A program made the position numbers and the translations under genes. From Thauera sp. (GTDB lineage Bacteria > Pseudomonadota > Gammaproteobacteria > Burkholderiales > Rhodocyclaceae), in the NCBI GenBank assembly GCA_003446655.1, contig DMCZ01000039.1:1-64000 (forward strand): a stretch of DNA of 64,000 nucleotides. Direction: 5' to 3'. The notes under the pieces are model-generated. The model searched no databases, was not told where the DNA came from, and was given only the letters and a program-made list of their open reading frames with translations. Positions 44,141-54,713 of this stretch are shown piece after piece; the stretch's first letter is position 1, and every line of letters begins with the position of its first letter.

Positions 44141-45118
44141 ATGTTCAAGAAGAGCCTCATCGCGACCGCTGTCGTGGCCATGACCGCCTCGTTTGCCGCT
44201 CAGGCCCAGGTGCAGGTCGATCCGGCGCTGCCCGCCTACCAGCCGGTCAGCGGCGTTTCGGGCAACCTGAAGTCGATCGGTTCGGACACCCTGAACAACC
44301 TGATGACGCTGTGGGCCGAAGGCTTCAACGCCATGTACCCCAACGTCAAGATCGAGATCGAAGGCAAGGGCTCGAGCACCGCGCCGGCCGCGCTGATCGC
44401 CGGTACTGCCCAGTTCGGCCCGATGTCGCGCCCGATGAAGTCGAAGGAAGAAGACGACTTCGAGAAGAAGTACGGCTACAAGCCCACCGCGATCCGCGGC
44501 GCGATCGATGCGCTCGCCGTCTATGCGCACAAGGACAACCCGATCGAGTGCCTGACCCTGCAGCAGGTCGATGCGATCTTCTCCAAGACCCGCAAGGGCG
44601 GCCTGGACAAGGACATCAAGACCTGGGGTGATGTCGGTGTGACGGGTGAGTGGGCGAGCCGTCCGATCTCGCTGTATGGGCGCAACTCGGCTTCGGGTAC
44701 CTACGGTTACTTCAAGGAAGTCGCGTTGTTCGACGGCGACTACAAGGATGAAGTGAAGGAGCAGCCGGGTTCGTCGACGGTGGTCCAGGGCGTCGCCTCG
44801 GATATCGGTGGCATTGGTTACTCCGGCGTGGGCTACAAGACTGCCGACGTCAAGTTCATCAAGCTCGCGAGCGCTCCGGGCGCAACCTGCTACGAGCCGA
44901 GTGCCGAGCACGCGTCGAGTGGCGACTACCCGATCTCGCGCTTCCTCTACATCTACGTGAACAAGAACCCGAACCAGGCGCTTGACCCGGTGCGTGGTGA
45001 GTTCATCCGCTTCGTTTATTCGAAGCAGGGTCAGGAGGCTGTCGTCAAGGATGGCTACTTCCCGGTGGTCAAGGCGCTCGCCGACGACGATCTCGCCCGT
45101 TTCGGTCTGGCCAAGTAA
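44141..45118 (+). CDS. pstS: Phosphate ABC transporter substrate-binding protein PstS
   Basis: This 325-residue periplasmic phosphate-binding protein has a signal peptide (LIATAVVAMTASFAAQAQ). Phosphate-contacting segments are present: SIGSDTLNNLMT, EGKGSSTAPAALI, AQFGPMSRPM, and RNSASGTYGYF. The sequence is of the long PstS group that pairs with the expanded PstC/PstA type. The first gene of pstSCAB, preceded by a Pho-box-like promoter, and followed by a strong stem-loop that may hold its level above that of the membrane subunits. Confidence 0.92.
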   Translation: MFKKSLIATAVVAMTASFAAQAQVQVDPALPAYQPVSGVSGNLKSIGSDTLNNLMTLWAEGFNAMYPNVKIEIEGKGSSTAPAALIAGTAQFGPMSRPMKSKEEDDFEKKYGYKPTAIRGAIDALAVYAHKDNPIECLTLQQVDAIFSKTRKGGLDKDIKTWGDVGVTGEWASRPISLYGRNSASGTYGYFKEVALFDGDYKDEVKEQPGSSTVVQGVASDIGGIGYSGVGYKTADVKFIKLASAPGATCYEPSAEHASSGDYPISRFLYIYVNKNPNQALDPVRGEFIRFVYSKQGQEAVVKDGYFPVVKALADDDLARFGLAK

Positions 45119-45143
45119 GGCCCTGATCACATAGGGTAATGCC

Positions 45144-45177
45144 AGCAGGCGGATACGGGCGTCCGTATCCGCCTGCT
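45144..45177 (+). terminator. 15-bp stem-loop between pstS and pstC
   Basis: A perfect 15-bp stem (45144-45158 with 45163-45177) closes a GCGT loop, followed by CTGTTTG. The T-run is weak, so partial termination or protection of the pstS mRNA end is more likely than full termination. Confidence 0.75.
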
Positions 45178-45205
45178 CTGTTTGAATGTTCGTGTGGAAG
45201 ATCCC

Positions 45206-47839
45206 ATGAGTGAAAATTCGGCCGGTCAGGCGTCGGTCAAGGAAGGCTACAAACGCCTGCTGCCCGTCGGGCGGACCACCCGCAGGTCGGTGCTGTTTGC
45301 GGACCGCGCCGCTGACCTGACGATCACCGTAGGCGGTCTGCTTGTCATCATTGCCGTGTTCGGCATCCTCGCCTTCCTCGCCAAGGAGGCGGTTCCGCTC
45401 TTTACAGGCGGAGAGGTCAAGAAAGAGCAGTCTTACGCACTGCAGCCCATGCCGGGTCTGATCTGGGCCACCGCGGACGAGTATCAGACCGTCGGCTTGC
45501 GTATTGGCAAGGATGGTCGTGTGGATAGCTTCCATGTGGATAGCGGGCGTCCGCTATCGACGCGTGAGCTCGACTTCGGCGGTGACGTCGCGACCGCGAT
45601 CGGTGCGACCAACAACCGCAACGACATGGTGTTTGGCTTTGCCGATGGCAGCGTGCGCTTCGCGCACATCGGCCTTGCCGCGCAAGTGCTGCGCGCTGAA
45701 GACATGCCCAAGGGGCTGACGCAGCTCAACGACGATGATTTCACCGATGGCGAATCGGTCTATCGGCGCATTCCTGGCAACCAGGTACGGCGCATCTATG
45801 TCGAGACGAAAGTAGCGGCGCCAGAGCAGATCGCTGCCGAAGGGGTGGCGATCAAGGCCGTCGCGTTCGCGCTCGGTGGCACCGTCGAGCGGCCGACGCG
45901 CTCCTATGTCACGTTCGATGCCGAGGGCGTAGGGCGCCTGACGCGCTCGGAGACGCGAATCAACCTGATGACGCGCGCCGAGACCGTGTCGTCGCGCACC
46001 ACCACGCTGCCGGCCCTGCCTGCCGGCACGGTGGCCTCGAAGGTGCTGCTGACCGCCCAGGCGGATCAGGTCTATGTGGGGAGCGCGGATGGTACGGTGC
46101 TGCGCTTCGATACGCGTGATTTCAACAACCCGGTGCTCGCGGAGACGGCGCGACTGACGCCCGAGGGCGTTGGCCTTGGCGTGCTCGGCTTCCTGATCGG
46201 TGATCAGACCATCGTCGTGGGCGGTACCGATGGCTCGCTGCGCATGTATTTCCGTCTTCAGCCGGACAACGCCGGCACGGTCGACGGCTACAAGATGGTG
46301 CTCACGCGCGAGCTTGAGGCGCAGCCGGCGGGCATTGTCGCCTACGACGTGTCGCAGCGGCGCAAGAGCCTGGTCACGCTCGACGCCGCCGGCAACCTGT
46401 GGTTCCGGCATGCTACGAGTGAGCAGGTGCTGCTGCGCTTGAAGCAGCACGCCCCAGTGGGTGACGACAGCCTGAAGCTGATGCTGATGCCGCGCGACGA
46501 TGGTGCGGTGGCCATGAACGCGGGCGGTGTGGTCGATCATTGGGCCTTCTACGTGCCCCATCCGGAGACGACCTGGAAGGCCATCTTCGGCAAGAGCTGG
46601 TACGAGGGCTACCAGGAGCCGAGCTACACCTGGCAGTCGTCGTCGGGCACCGATGTGTTCGAACCCAAGTTCTCGCTCGTACCCTTGATCTTCGGCACGC
46701 TCAAGGCAACGGTCTATTCGCTGATGTTCGCGGTGCCGATCGCGTTGCTGGCGGCGATCTACACCTCGGAGTTCGTCCATCGCAAGGTGCGTGCGACGGT
46801 CAAGCCTGTCATGGAGATGATGGAGTCTCTGCCCACGGTGGTGCTCGGCTTCATCGCGGCGCTGATCCTGGCGCCCATCGTCGAGAGCTGGCTCTCGGCG
46901 GTGATCCTGGGTTTCATCGCCCTGCCGCTCGGCTTGATGATTGCCGCCTATGCCTGGCAGATGCTGCCGCCGGCGCTGGCCCTCAAGCTCAACGGCGTCC
47001 CCAAGTTCCTGTTCATGTTCGTGGTGATCGCCGTCGCGGCGTGGCTGGCGTGGCTGCTCGGCCCGAGTTTCGAGCGGGTGTTCTTCTACGGCGATTTCAA
47101 GGCGTGGACGAACCATGACGTCGGCACCGGCACGCCTTTCATGGGCCTGCTGCTGTGGCCGGCCGCCTTCGTAGTGCTGACCATGGTGTTCAACCGCACC
47201 GTCGGTACCGCCTACCGCATGCATGTGCGGGGTCTCGGCCGCCAGCAGGCAGGCATGCTCGACGGTGCGCGCTGGCTGGTCATGTTGCTTGCCTCCGCCG
47301 GGCTGTCCTTCGGCGTGGCGATGGCGCTGACGGCGGCGGGCTTCGATCCGCGCGGTGGCGTCGTCGATACCTATGTGCAGCGGAACGCGCTGGTGGTCGG
47401 CATGGTAATGGGCTTTGCGATCATTCCCAACATCTACACGCTGGCCGAGGATGCTTTGAACTCGGTGCCTTCCCAGTTGCGCGCAGCCAGCCTCGCCGCC
47501 GGTGCCACGCCCTGGCAGACCGCGATCTGGGTGGTGCTGCCGACGGCAATGTCGGGGGTCTTCGCGGCCTGCATGATCGGCATGGGCCGCGCGGTGGGGG
47601 AGACCATGATCGTCGTGATGGCCGCCGGCAACACCCCGGTGCTCGACTGGAACATCTTCAACGGCCTGCGCACGCTGTCGGCCAACATCGCGGTAGAGCT
47701 GCCCGAGGCCGTGATCGGGGGCACGCTGTACCGGATGTTGTTCCTTGCAGCCCTGTCGCTTTTCATCATGACCTTCGTCATCAACACGGTTGCCGAGGTG
47801 ATCCGGCAGCGTTTCCGCAAGCGCGCCTTCCAGCTCTGA
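45206..47839 (+). CDS. pstC: Phosphate ABC transporter permease PstC, expanded form
   Basis: This 877-residue permease of the phosphate importer is about 2.7 times the length of E. coli PstC. After a first helix (about 42-66) comes a periplasmic domain of about 400 residues with repeated beta-strand/turn units (DMVFGFADGSVRFAHIG, QVYVGSADGTVLRFDT, TIVVGGTDGSLRMYF) that look like a WD40-type propeller. The permease core starts near residue 490 and has LTPEDAL-like EAA loop AEDALNSVPSQLRAASLAAGAT. The ATG at 45206 follows GGAAGA. Second gene of pstSCAB. Confidence 0.9.
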   Translation: MSENSAGQASVKEGYKRLLPVGRTTRRSVLFADRAADLTITVGGLLVIIAVFGILAFLAKEAVPLFTGGEVKKEQSYALQPMPGLIWATADEYQTVGLRIGKDGRVDSFHVDSGRPLSTRELDFGGDVATAIGATNNRNDMVFGFADGSVRFAHIGLAAQVLRAEDMPKGLTQLNDDDFTDGESVYRRIPGNQVRRIYVETKVAAPEQIAAEGVAIKAVAFALGGTVERPTRSYVTFDAEGVGRLTRSETRINLMTRAETVSSRTTTLPALPAGTVASKVLLTAQADQVYVGSADGTVLRFDTRDFNNPVLAETARLTPEGVGLGVLGFLIGDQTIVVGGTDGSLRMYFRLQPDNAGTVDGYKMVLTRELEAQPAGIVAYDVSQRRKSLVTLDAAGNLWFRHATSEQVLLRLKQHAPVGDDSLKLMLMPRDDGAVAMNAGGVVDHWAFYVPHPETTWKAIFGKSWYEGYQEPSYTWQSSSGTDVFEPKFSLVPLIFGTLKATVYSLMFAVPIALLAAIYTSEFVHRKVRATVKPVMEMMESLPTVVLGFIAALILAPIVESWLSAVILGFIALPLGLMIAAYAWQMLPPALALKLNGVPKFLFMFVVIAVAAWLAWLLGPSFERVFFYGDFKAWTNHDVGTGTPFMGLLLWPAAFVVLTMVFNRTVGTAYRMHVRGLGRQQAGMLDGARWLVMLLASAGLSFGVAMALTAAGFDPRGGVVDTYVQRNALVVGMVMGFAIIPNIYTLAEDALNSVPSQLRAASLAAGATPWQTAIWVVLPTAMSGVFAACMIGMGRAVGETMIVVMAAGNTPVLDWNIFNGLRTLSANIAVELPEAVIGGTLYRMLFLAALSLFIMTFVINTVAEVIRQRFRKRAFQL

Positions 47840-47863
47840 GTGCGGAAGACAGATACGAGAGAC

Positions 47864-49609
47864 ATGATGAGCACAATCGCGGAAGTACAGACCCGAATCA
47901 TGAGTAAAGACAAGGAAGCAAAAGCGGTACGCCGCTACACCGCCGACCTCTCGGCGGTGGGTGAGCCTGCGCTGTGGGGTTTCGGCGGCGCGCTGGCGCT
48001 GGGCATCATTCTGATCTGCGGCTTCCTGCTGGCGATCTTCTGGAACGGCATCACCACCTTCTGGCCCAAACCGATCGAGATCGTGACCCTGGCGAACGGC
48101 CAGATGGTGGCTGGAGAGCCCTCGCGTGAGAACCTTTATCGCCCCGAGGGCGCGTTCCTCGCCAGCCTGTCTGATGCGGTCAAGGCCGACATCGAGCGCA
48201 ATGACGGTTATGCCGAACGCACCCTGTACCGGATCGGCAACTACGACCTGTACAACGAGGATTTCCGCTGGGTGAATGCTTTCGACGTGCAGAAGGTCGA
48301 GCGTGATCCGGCGTTCTACTACCTCGAGCGCCAGGAATGGGGTCCCTTCATCGGTCGCATCAAGTCGGTGGTGGTCGACGGTGTCGAGCAATCGCCCGAG
48401 GCGCTGGGCCTGGAAGGTATCCGCAAGGAGCAGCAGGCTGCGCGCGAACGCTTCGCAGAGATTCGCCGGATCGAGCGCAGCGACATCGGGGTCATCAACC
48501 ACGAGATCAACCAGATCCGACTCGAGCTGCGCCGTATCGAGCTCGCCGAGGGCCTGGAGAGCGCCGCATACCGCAGCGCGCAGGCGGACGCTGAACTGCG
48601 CCTGGCTGAACTGCAGGGTGATTTTGACCGCCTCCAGGGGCAGGCCAACGACATCAAGGCCAAAGATGCGCGCTACCGGATCGTGCTCGAGGACGTGAAC
48701 GGGACGACCAAGGACACCCAGCTGTCGCAGATCGTCCGTTTCTACCCCGCGAACGAACTCTCGGTATTCGAGAAAGTCGGTGTCTATTTTTCGCGCTGGG
48801 GTGAGTTCCTGAGCACGGAGCCGCGCGAGGCCAACACCGAGGGCGGCATCCTGCCGGCGATCTTTGGCACCGTCGTCATGACCTTGTTGATGGTCGTCGT
48901 CGTCGCACCCTTTGGCGTGATCACCGCGCTCTACCTGCGCGAGTACGCCAAGCAAGGCAAGCTGGTGGCGATGGTGCGGATTGCGGTGAACAACCTCGCA
49001 GGCGTGCCTTCGATCGTCTATGGCGTGTTCGGTCTTGGTTTCTTTGCGTACACCGTGGGCGGCTCGATCGACGCGCTGTTCTTCCCCGAGCGCCTGCCCA
49101 ACCCGACTTTTGGTACCGGCGGCATTCTGTGGTCAGCGCTGACGCTGGCGCTGCTGACCGTGCCGGTCGTGATCGTGGCGGCCGAGGAGGCGCTGTCCTC
49201 GGTGCCGCGCTCGATCCGTGAGGGGTCCCTCGCGTGTGGCGCCTCGAAGTGGCAGACGATCCGCTCGGTGGTGCTGCCGCACGCGATGCCCGGCATCATG
49301 ACCGGTCTCATCCTGGCGATGGCGCGCGGCGCCGGCGAGGTGGCACCGCTGATGCTCGTGGGCGTCGTGAAGCTCGCGCCGGAGCTACCGGTCGACGGCT
49401 TCTTCCCCTACATCCACCTGGAGCGCAGCTTCATGCACCTGGGTTTCCACATCTTCGACGTGGGTTTCCAGTCGCGCAACTCCGAGGCCGGCAAGCCCAT
49501 GGTGTTCGTCACCACGCTGCTGCTGCTGGCGCTCATCGTGCTGATGAACTCGTCGGCCATCTACATCCGCAATCGTCTGAAGAAGAAATTCGCGGGCAGC
49601 CAGTTCTGA
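47864..49609 (+). CDS. pstA: Phosphate ABC transporter permease PstA, expanded form
   Basis: This 581-residue permease is about twice the usual PstA length. After the first helix (about 38-62) is a periplasmic insertion whose residues about 184-272 are a long heptad-rich coiled coil (charged, with [13 protein letters not shown]). The permease core begins near residue 326 ([19 protein letters not shown]) and has the EAA loop [22 protein letters not shown]. The start at ATG 47864 follows GAGAG. It pairs with the expanded PstC, so the two insertions may form one periplasmic structure. Confidence 0.9.
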   Translation: MMSTIAEVQTRIMSKDKEAKAVRRYTADLSAVGEPALWGFGGALALGIILICGFLLAIFWNGITTFWPKPIEIVTLANGQMVAGEPSRENLYRPEGAFLASLSDAVKADIERNDGYAERTLYRIGNYDLYNEDFRWVNAFDVQKVERDPAFYYLERQEWGPFIGRIKSVVVDGVEQSPEALGLEGIRKEQQAARERFAEIRRIERSDIGVINHEINQIRLELRRIELAEGLESAAYRSAQADAELRLAELQGDFDRLQGQANDIKAKDARYRIVLEDVNGTTKDTQLSQIVRFYPANELSVFEKVGVYFSRWGEFLSTEPREANTEGGILPAIFGTVVMTLLMVVVVAPFGVITALYLREYAKQGKLVAMVRIAVNNLAGVPSIVYGVFGLGFFAYTVGGSIDALFFPERLPNPTFGTGGILWSALTLALLTVPVVIVAAEEALSSVPRSIREGSLACGASKWQTIRSVVLPHAMPGIMTGLILAMARGAGEVAPLMLVGVVKLAPELPVDGFFPYIHLERSFMHLGFHIFDVGFQSRNSEAGKPMVFVTTLLLLALIVLMNSSAIYIRNRLKKKFAGSQF

Positions 49610-49628
49610 CATTCAGGAATCGATAATC

Positions 49629-50471
49629 ATGACTACCGCAACTCGGGAAGCTCCGGCCGCACAGGTCAAGGAATCCAGCACCCACAGCACCGTTTATCAC
49701 GTCGCCGAGTCCGGGCTGGGTGCGGCAATTTCGATCCGCGACTTCAATCTGTTCTATGGCGAGTCGCAGGCGCTGTACAACGTCAATATGGAAATGCAGC
49801 GCGGCATGGTCACCGCGCTGATCGGCCCCTCGGGCTGCGGCAAATCGACGCTGCTGCGCTCGCTGAACCGCATGAACGACCTCATCGACAACCTGAGCAT
49901 CAAGGGAAAGGTGGTCGTGCACGACAACGACATCTACGCGCCGGGTGTCGATGTCATCGCGCTGCGCAAGCGCATGGGGATGGTGTTCCAGAAGCCTAAT
50001 CCGTTCCCGAAATCGATCTTCGAGAACGTCGTCTATCCGCTGCGTGTAGAGGGCATCAGCGACAAGGCGATGCTGGAAGAGGCCTGCGAGCGCGCGCTCA
50101 AGGGCTCGGCGCTGTGGAATGAGGTCAAGGATCGCCTGAACGAGAGTGCGCTCGGCCTGTCCGGCGGTCAGCAGCAGCGGCTGTGCATCGCGCGTGCCAT
50201 CGCGGCGGAACCCGAGATCCTGCTGATGGACGAGCCGTGTTCGGCGCTTGATCCGATCGCAACCGCCAAGGTCGAGGAGTTGATCACCGAACTGCGCGGT
50301 CAATTCACGATCGTCATCGTTACGCACTCGATGCAACAGGCTGCGCGCGTCTCGGACAACACGGCATTCATGTACCTCGGCAAGCTGATCGAATACGGGG
50401 CAACCGATACGATCTTCACCGTGCCCAAGGATCGTCGAACCGAGGATTACATTACCGGCCGCTTTGGCTGA
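49629..50471 (+). CDS. pstB: Phosphate ABC transporter ATP-binding protein PstB
   Basis: This 280-residue cytoplasmic ATPase has Walker A (GPSGCGKST), signature [14 protein letters not shown] and Walker B ([13 protein letters not shown]), followed by [12 protein letters not shown] with the switch His. It energises phosphate import through PstCA. It starts 19 bp after pstA and is the last gene; no phoU or phoBR follows. A GC-rich stem-loop (50504-50532) lies 32 bp downstream. Confidence 0.95.
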   Translation: MTTATREAPAAQVKESSTHSTVYHVAESGLGAAISIRDFNLFYGESQALYNVNMEMQRGMVTALIGPSGCGKSTLLRSLNRMNDLIDNLSIKGKVVVHDNDIYAPGVDVIALRKRMGMVFQKPNPFPKSIFENVVYPLRVEGISDKAMLEEACERALKGSALWNEVKDRLNESALGLSGGQQQRLCIARAIAAEPEILLMDEPCSALDPIATAKVEELITELRGQFTIVIVTHSMQQAARVSDNTAFMYLGKLIEYGATDTIFTVPKDRRTEDYITGRFG

Positions 50472-50503
50472 CACGTGCAGCAGAGGTGGCCCTGGAGACC
50501 TTG

Positions 50504-50532
50504 CTTCCCGCCTGCGTGACAGGGGCGGGAAG
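50504..50532 (+). terminator. Stem-loop after pstB
   Basis: CTTCCCGCC (50504-50512) pairs with GGCGGGAAG (50524-50532) across 11 bases. No T-run follows, so it is a possible Rho-assisted end of the pst transcript. Confidence 0.45.
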
Positions 50533-50595
50533 GCACGGATGCTTTGTCCGGGGGGAACCCCTCATTGCGGTGCAGGACTCAATCGGGTCGCCGAC

Positions 50596-53272
50596 TCAGT
50601 TCCTTTGACGGTGGCGGTAAAGTGCCTTTTCGCCCTCGACCACGGCGAACGTCATTGCAGCAGCGATAAGAATCAGCCCCCAGTCCGCGAGCTTGATCGG
50701 TGCAGTCTTGAAGACCGCATTGGCCAGGGGGTGGTAGGTAAGCCCGATCTGCAGCGAAACCATGAGGGCGACGCCCGCTTTCATCCAGGGCGTTGTCCGC
50801 GTTTTTTCGGTGCGCACGAGCTTGTGGTCGAGCGCGCGGCAGTTGAGCAGGTAGGCGGTCTCGATCATCACGAACACGTTTGTCGCGATCGTCCGGGCTT
50901 CTTCGATCGAGCGCTCGTTCAAGAGTGCCCATTGAAACAAGCCGAATGCGCTGACCAGCATCAACAGGCTTACAAGCAGTATCCGCCACAAGAGTCGGCG
51001 ATCCAGGATCGGTGAGGTGGGCGGGCGCGGCGGGCTCGAAGGCCAGCGTCATGCCGAGCAGGATCGCCGTGCTCATGTTGATCCACAGGATCTGCAGCGG
51101 CGTGATCGGCAGGGCGGTGCCGGCAAACACCGCGACCAGGATCACCAAGCCCTCGCCGGCGTTGGTGGGAATCGTCCAGGTGATGAACTTCACCAGGTTG
51201 TCGAAGATGCCGCGGCCTTCCTCTACCGCGGCCTCGATGGTGGCGAAGTTGTCGTCGGTGAGCACCATCTCGGCGGCTTCCTTGGCGACCTCGGTGCCGG
51301 CAAGCCCCATCGCGACGCCGATGTCGGCCTGACGCAGCGCCGGCGCGTCGTTGACGCCGTCGCCGGTCATCGCGACCACCTCGCCATTGGCCTGCAGGGC
51401 CTGGACAAGGCGGAGTTTCTGCTCGGGCTCGACACGGGCGAAGACGTCGACGCGCGCAGCAGCCGCACGCAGGGCCTCGTCGTCGAGCGCGGCGAACTCG
51501 CGGCCGGTAAGGGCCGCCTCGCCGTCGCGCACGATGCCCAGCTGGCGCGCGATGGCGATTGCCGTGCCGGGATGGTCGCCGGTGATCATCTTCACGCGGA
51601 TGCCCGCGGCGTGACAGGTGCGCACCGAAGTAATCGCCCGCGGACGTGGCGGGTCGATCATCCCGACGAGGCCCAGGAACACCAGCCCCTCCCGCAGGTG
51701 CTCGTGGCTGAGCGCATGGCCGGGCGCCAGCTCGGACCGCGCCACCGCCAGCACGCGCAGGCCTTCTTCGGCCATGCGCACCGCGACCCTGTTGCTGGTG
51801 GCGACATCGACCTCGACGAGGCCGTCGTCGTCATCGAGCATGGTGGTGCAGGCGGGCAAGAGCTTCTCGACCGCACCCTTGGCATAGACGATCTGCTGCC
51901 CGTCGACCTCGTGCAGCGTGGCCATGAACTGGCGTGCGGCATCGAAACTCAGCTCGTCGCGGCGCGGAAAGACCGCGTTGAGCGTGTCCTCGTCCAGGTC
52001 GGCCTTGCGGGCGGCGGTGATCAATGCGCCCTCGGTCGGGTCGCCATCGATCACCCACTGGTTGTGCTCGCGGCGCAGACGGGCGTCGTTGCACAGCGCG
52101 GCCGCGACCAGCGTCGCGCGCAGGGCGCCTTTCGCTTCGATCGGCAGGCCGGCGTGCTCGATACGGCCCTCGGGCGCGTAGCTGCTGCCGGTGAAGGTGT
52201 AGGCCTCGCCGCCCGCCCAGACCTCGCGCACGACCATCTCGTTCTGGGTGAGCGTGCCGGTCTTGTCCGAGCAGATCACCGTGGTGCTGCCGAGCGTCTC
52301 CACCGCAGGCAGCTTGCGGATGACCGCACGACGCTTCGCCATGCGCGCGACACCGATCGCCAGCGTAATGGTCATCGCCGCCGGCAGTCCTTCGGGGATG
52401 GCGCCGACGGCTAGCGCCACCGCGGCGATGAACATGTCGAACGCGGGCTGACCACGCCACACGCCGACCACGAAGGTCAGCCCGGCGAGCGCCAGGATGG
52501 CGACCAGGAGCCATTGCGCGAACACACCCATCTTGCGCGTGAGCGGCGTGGCGAGGTCGGGTGCGGCGCCAATCAGGCGGGCGATGCGTCCGGTTTCGGT
52601 GCTGTCGCCGGTGGCCACGACCACGCCGGTCGCCCGCCCGGCCACGACAAGGGTGCCGGTGTAGGCCATGTTGCGGCGGTCGGCGAGTGGAGTGGATTCG
52701 GGCAAGGCCGCGGGGTGCTTGTCGACCGGGGTGGATTCACCGGTGAGGGCGGCCTCCGCGGTGCGCAGCTCGCGGCTGTGCAGCAGGCGCAGATCCGCCG
52801 GCACCTTGTCGCCAGCGGCAAGATGAACGACGTCGCCCGGCACCAGTTGCGCTGCATTGATCCTCGTGCGCCGCGCATCGCGGGTGACGCTGGCCTCGGT
52901 GGCGATCACGCGCGCCAGGGCGGCCAGGGCGGCCTCGGCCTTGCCCTCCTGGATGAAGCCGACGATGGCATTGATGAGTACGACGGCAAAGATCACGCCC
53001 GAATCGATCCACTCCCCGAGCGCGGCGGTGACGGCGCCGGCGACCACCAGCACGAGCACCAGGGGCTGGACGAACTGCATCAGCAGGCGCAGCAGCGGTC
53101 CGCGACCGGGCCGCTGCGACGGGGTGTTGGGGCCGCAGTGCGCTTGTCGCTTGGTTACCTCGGCGGCGTCCAGGCCTCGAGCCGGATCGACCTGCAGATG
53201 CTGGGCAGCATCGCCCGCCTCGATGGCGTACCAGTGTCTGTCCTGATGTAGGGCGTTGGTGCGCTTCGTCAT
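50596..53272 (-). pseudogene. Frameshifted P-type cation-transporting ATPase
   Basis: This is a P2-type ATPase (Ca2+ or mono/divalent cation pump family). From ATG 53272 the first frame encodes the actuator motif TGES, the membrane motif AIPEGLPAA, phosphorylation site DKTGT and hinge MTGDGVNDAPAL. After LAFEPAAPAHLTDPG (near 51010-51050) this frame leaves the family. The rest of the membrane domain (ILDRRLLWRILLVSLLMLVSAFG onward, to 50596) continues in another frame. A small deletion at the junction is likely because the usual Pro/Arg-rich stretch is shortened. The pump would lose its last four helices. A sequencing error cannot be excluded. Confidence 0.8.
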
Positions 53273-53368
53273 GGTGTGTTCCGATCTCTCCATCGCTCGG
53301 AGCTGGCCCGCAGTGCCGGGCCAGGGCATTACGATCACTGGACGCGCTGGGATTTCGCAGATCGTGTT

Positions 53369-54037
53369 TCAGGCCGGCGCATGCGTGTGTTCGTGTCCGC
53401 CCTCGTCGTCCGCCGCAAAGACCCGCGGCGTCCGGCAGCCGTGCTCGCAGCGTGCGATCTCGATCTGCAGCGTAGTGTGCTCGATGTCGAAATCGTCGTG
53501 CAGCCGGTCCGCGACCTCGTCGATGAAGGCGTCGCCCGGATGGCCGCCCGGAATCACCAGATGGGCGGTGAGCGCCACTTCACGCGTGCTCATCGCCCAG
53601 ACGTGAAGGTCGTGCAAGCTCGCGACGCCGGGCTGCGCCCTCAGGTAGGCATGGACGGCCTCGAGGTCGATGTGCTCGGGCACGCCGTCGAACAGCAGAT
53701 GGATGGATTGCCGGAACAGGCTCCAGGTCCCGGCGACAATCACGATTGCAATCACGAGGCTGACCACCGGGTCGATCCAGGTCCAGCCCTGCCACAGATA
53801 CAGCACCCCTGCCGCCACTAAGCCGAGTGAGACCAGCGCGTCGGCCGCCATATGGAGGAAGGCGCCGCGGATGTTGAGGTCCGTCTTGCTGCCCGACATG
53901 AAGAGTGCGGCGGTGACGGCATTGATGACGACACCGATTGCGGCAACGATGATGATCGTCATGCCTTCGGTGCTGGCCGGGCTCTGCAGCCGGCCGATGG
54001 CCTCCCAGGCCAGCGTTCTGAAACCCTGTATGTGATC
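53369..54037 (-). pseudogene. 5'-truncated cation diffusion facilitator (CDF) exporter
   Basis: The frame encodes the C-terminal two thirds of a CDF metal exporter: GFRTLAWEAIGRLQ, helix 4 VVINAVTAALFM, the H-x3-D metal site in FLHMAADALVSLG, and the cytoplasmic domain LHDLHVWAMSTREVALTAHLVI, ending in a His-rich tail (GGHEHTHAPA). The first three helices, with the N-terminal D-x3-D/H-x3-D site, are missing. Homology stops near 54037, about 20 bp from the stop of the intact OsmC gene. An ATG at 53962 could give a 197-residue fragment, but it could not transport. Confidence 0.75.
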
Positions 54038-54057
54038 GCCCCGCGCGCCGTTCGTGT

Positions 54058-54480
54058 TCAGGCTCCGACCGCGTCAGCGCGGCGTAGCCTGCCCGCGAGC
54101 GTGGTCCCCGGCGCGACCGTGTTGAACACCGTGCCAAATTTGCGCACGTTCTCGTGCAGCAACTCGAGGCGGCGGTCCGATTCGTCGGTGTCGACGATGA
54201 TCTCGTAGTCGATCGACTCCATCCGCGGTGGCACGTCCTGACGGACGCCGTGCACGCGCACCTCGACGCCGCGCAGCTTGAAATCGAGGATCGGCACCAC
54301 GCGTTCGATACCCTTGATCATGCAGGCCGACAGCGCGGCCAGCAGCAGTTCGGCGGGGTTGAACGCGTCCGGGTTGCCGGCGAGGTCGGTGTCGAGGTCG
54401 ATCTGCGCCGCCTTGCAGCGCGCTTCGCTGCGGTGCGCGTCGATGCGGCGCGAGACGACCTTGAACTCGAGCTTGGCCAT
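54058..54480 (-). CDS. OsmC family protein
   Basis: This 140-residue protein of the OsmC/Ohr fold probably acts as a thiol-dependent peroxidase. The family pattern NPAELLLAALSACMIKGIERV contains one of the redox cysteines (Cys53). The other Cys expected in the second half is not evident, so it may belong to a YhfA-like or non-peroxidatic group. The start ATG is 2 bp after the stop of the small thioredoxin gene, suggesting an operon with it. The 3' neighbour is the truncated CDF gene. Confidence 0.8.
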   Translation of the reverse strand: MAKLEFKVVSRRIDAHRSEARCKAAQIDLDTDLAGNPDAFNPAELLLAALSACMIKGIERVVPILDFKLRGVEVRVHGVRQDVPPRMESIDYEIIVDTDESDRRLELLHENVRKFGTVFNTVAPGTTLAGRLRRADAVGA

Positions 54481-54482
54481 GC

Positions 54483-54713
54483 TCAGAACCAGCCTTCGAC
54501 CTTGCTGCGCGCGGGCACGCCGCCAGCATGCACCACGGTGCCGTCGATGACGACAGCCGGTGTCGCCATTACGCCGTAGGTCATGATCTTCTGGATGTCC
54601 TCGACCTTCTCGAGCGCGATCTGCTCGCCCTTGGCTGCCGAGACTTCCTCGATCAGTTTCACGGTGTTCTTGCAGTTGGCGCAGCCGGTGCCCAGAACCT
54701 TGATGTCTTTCAT
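54483..54713 (-). CDS. Small thioredoxin-like protein (76 aa)
   Basis: This 76-residue minimal thioredoxin-fold protein has Cys11-A-N-Cys14 in GTGCANCKNT and the cis-Pro motif MATPAVVIDG. Such proteins are usually encoded with ArsP/DUF318-type permeases and are thought to handle redox of the metal or metalloid substrate. Here AGGAGAAAC precedes the ATG, and the start overlaps (ATGA) the stop of a permease remnant, showing that the original permease-thioredoxin pair has lost its first member. Intact itself and followed by osmC. Confidence 0.85.
   Translation of the reverse strand: MKDIKVLGTGCANCKNTVKLIEEVSAAKGEQIALEKVEDIQKIMTYGVMATPAVVIDGTVVHAGGVPARSKVEGWF

Noticed and set aside
45554..48955. 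1133-codon minus-strand ORF opposite pstC/pstA
   Set aside because: Low-complexity His/Arg/Gln composition and no domain; it mirrors the permease genes on the plus strand.
53580..54137. 185-codon minus-strand ORF over the CDF/OsmC junction
   Set aside because: It is an out-of-frame reading of the CDF fragment and the end of osmC; the CDF homology lies in the other frame.
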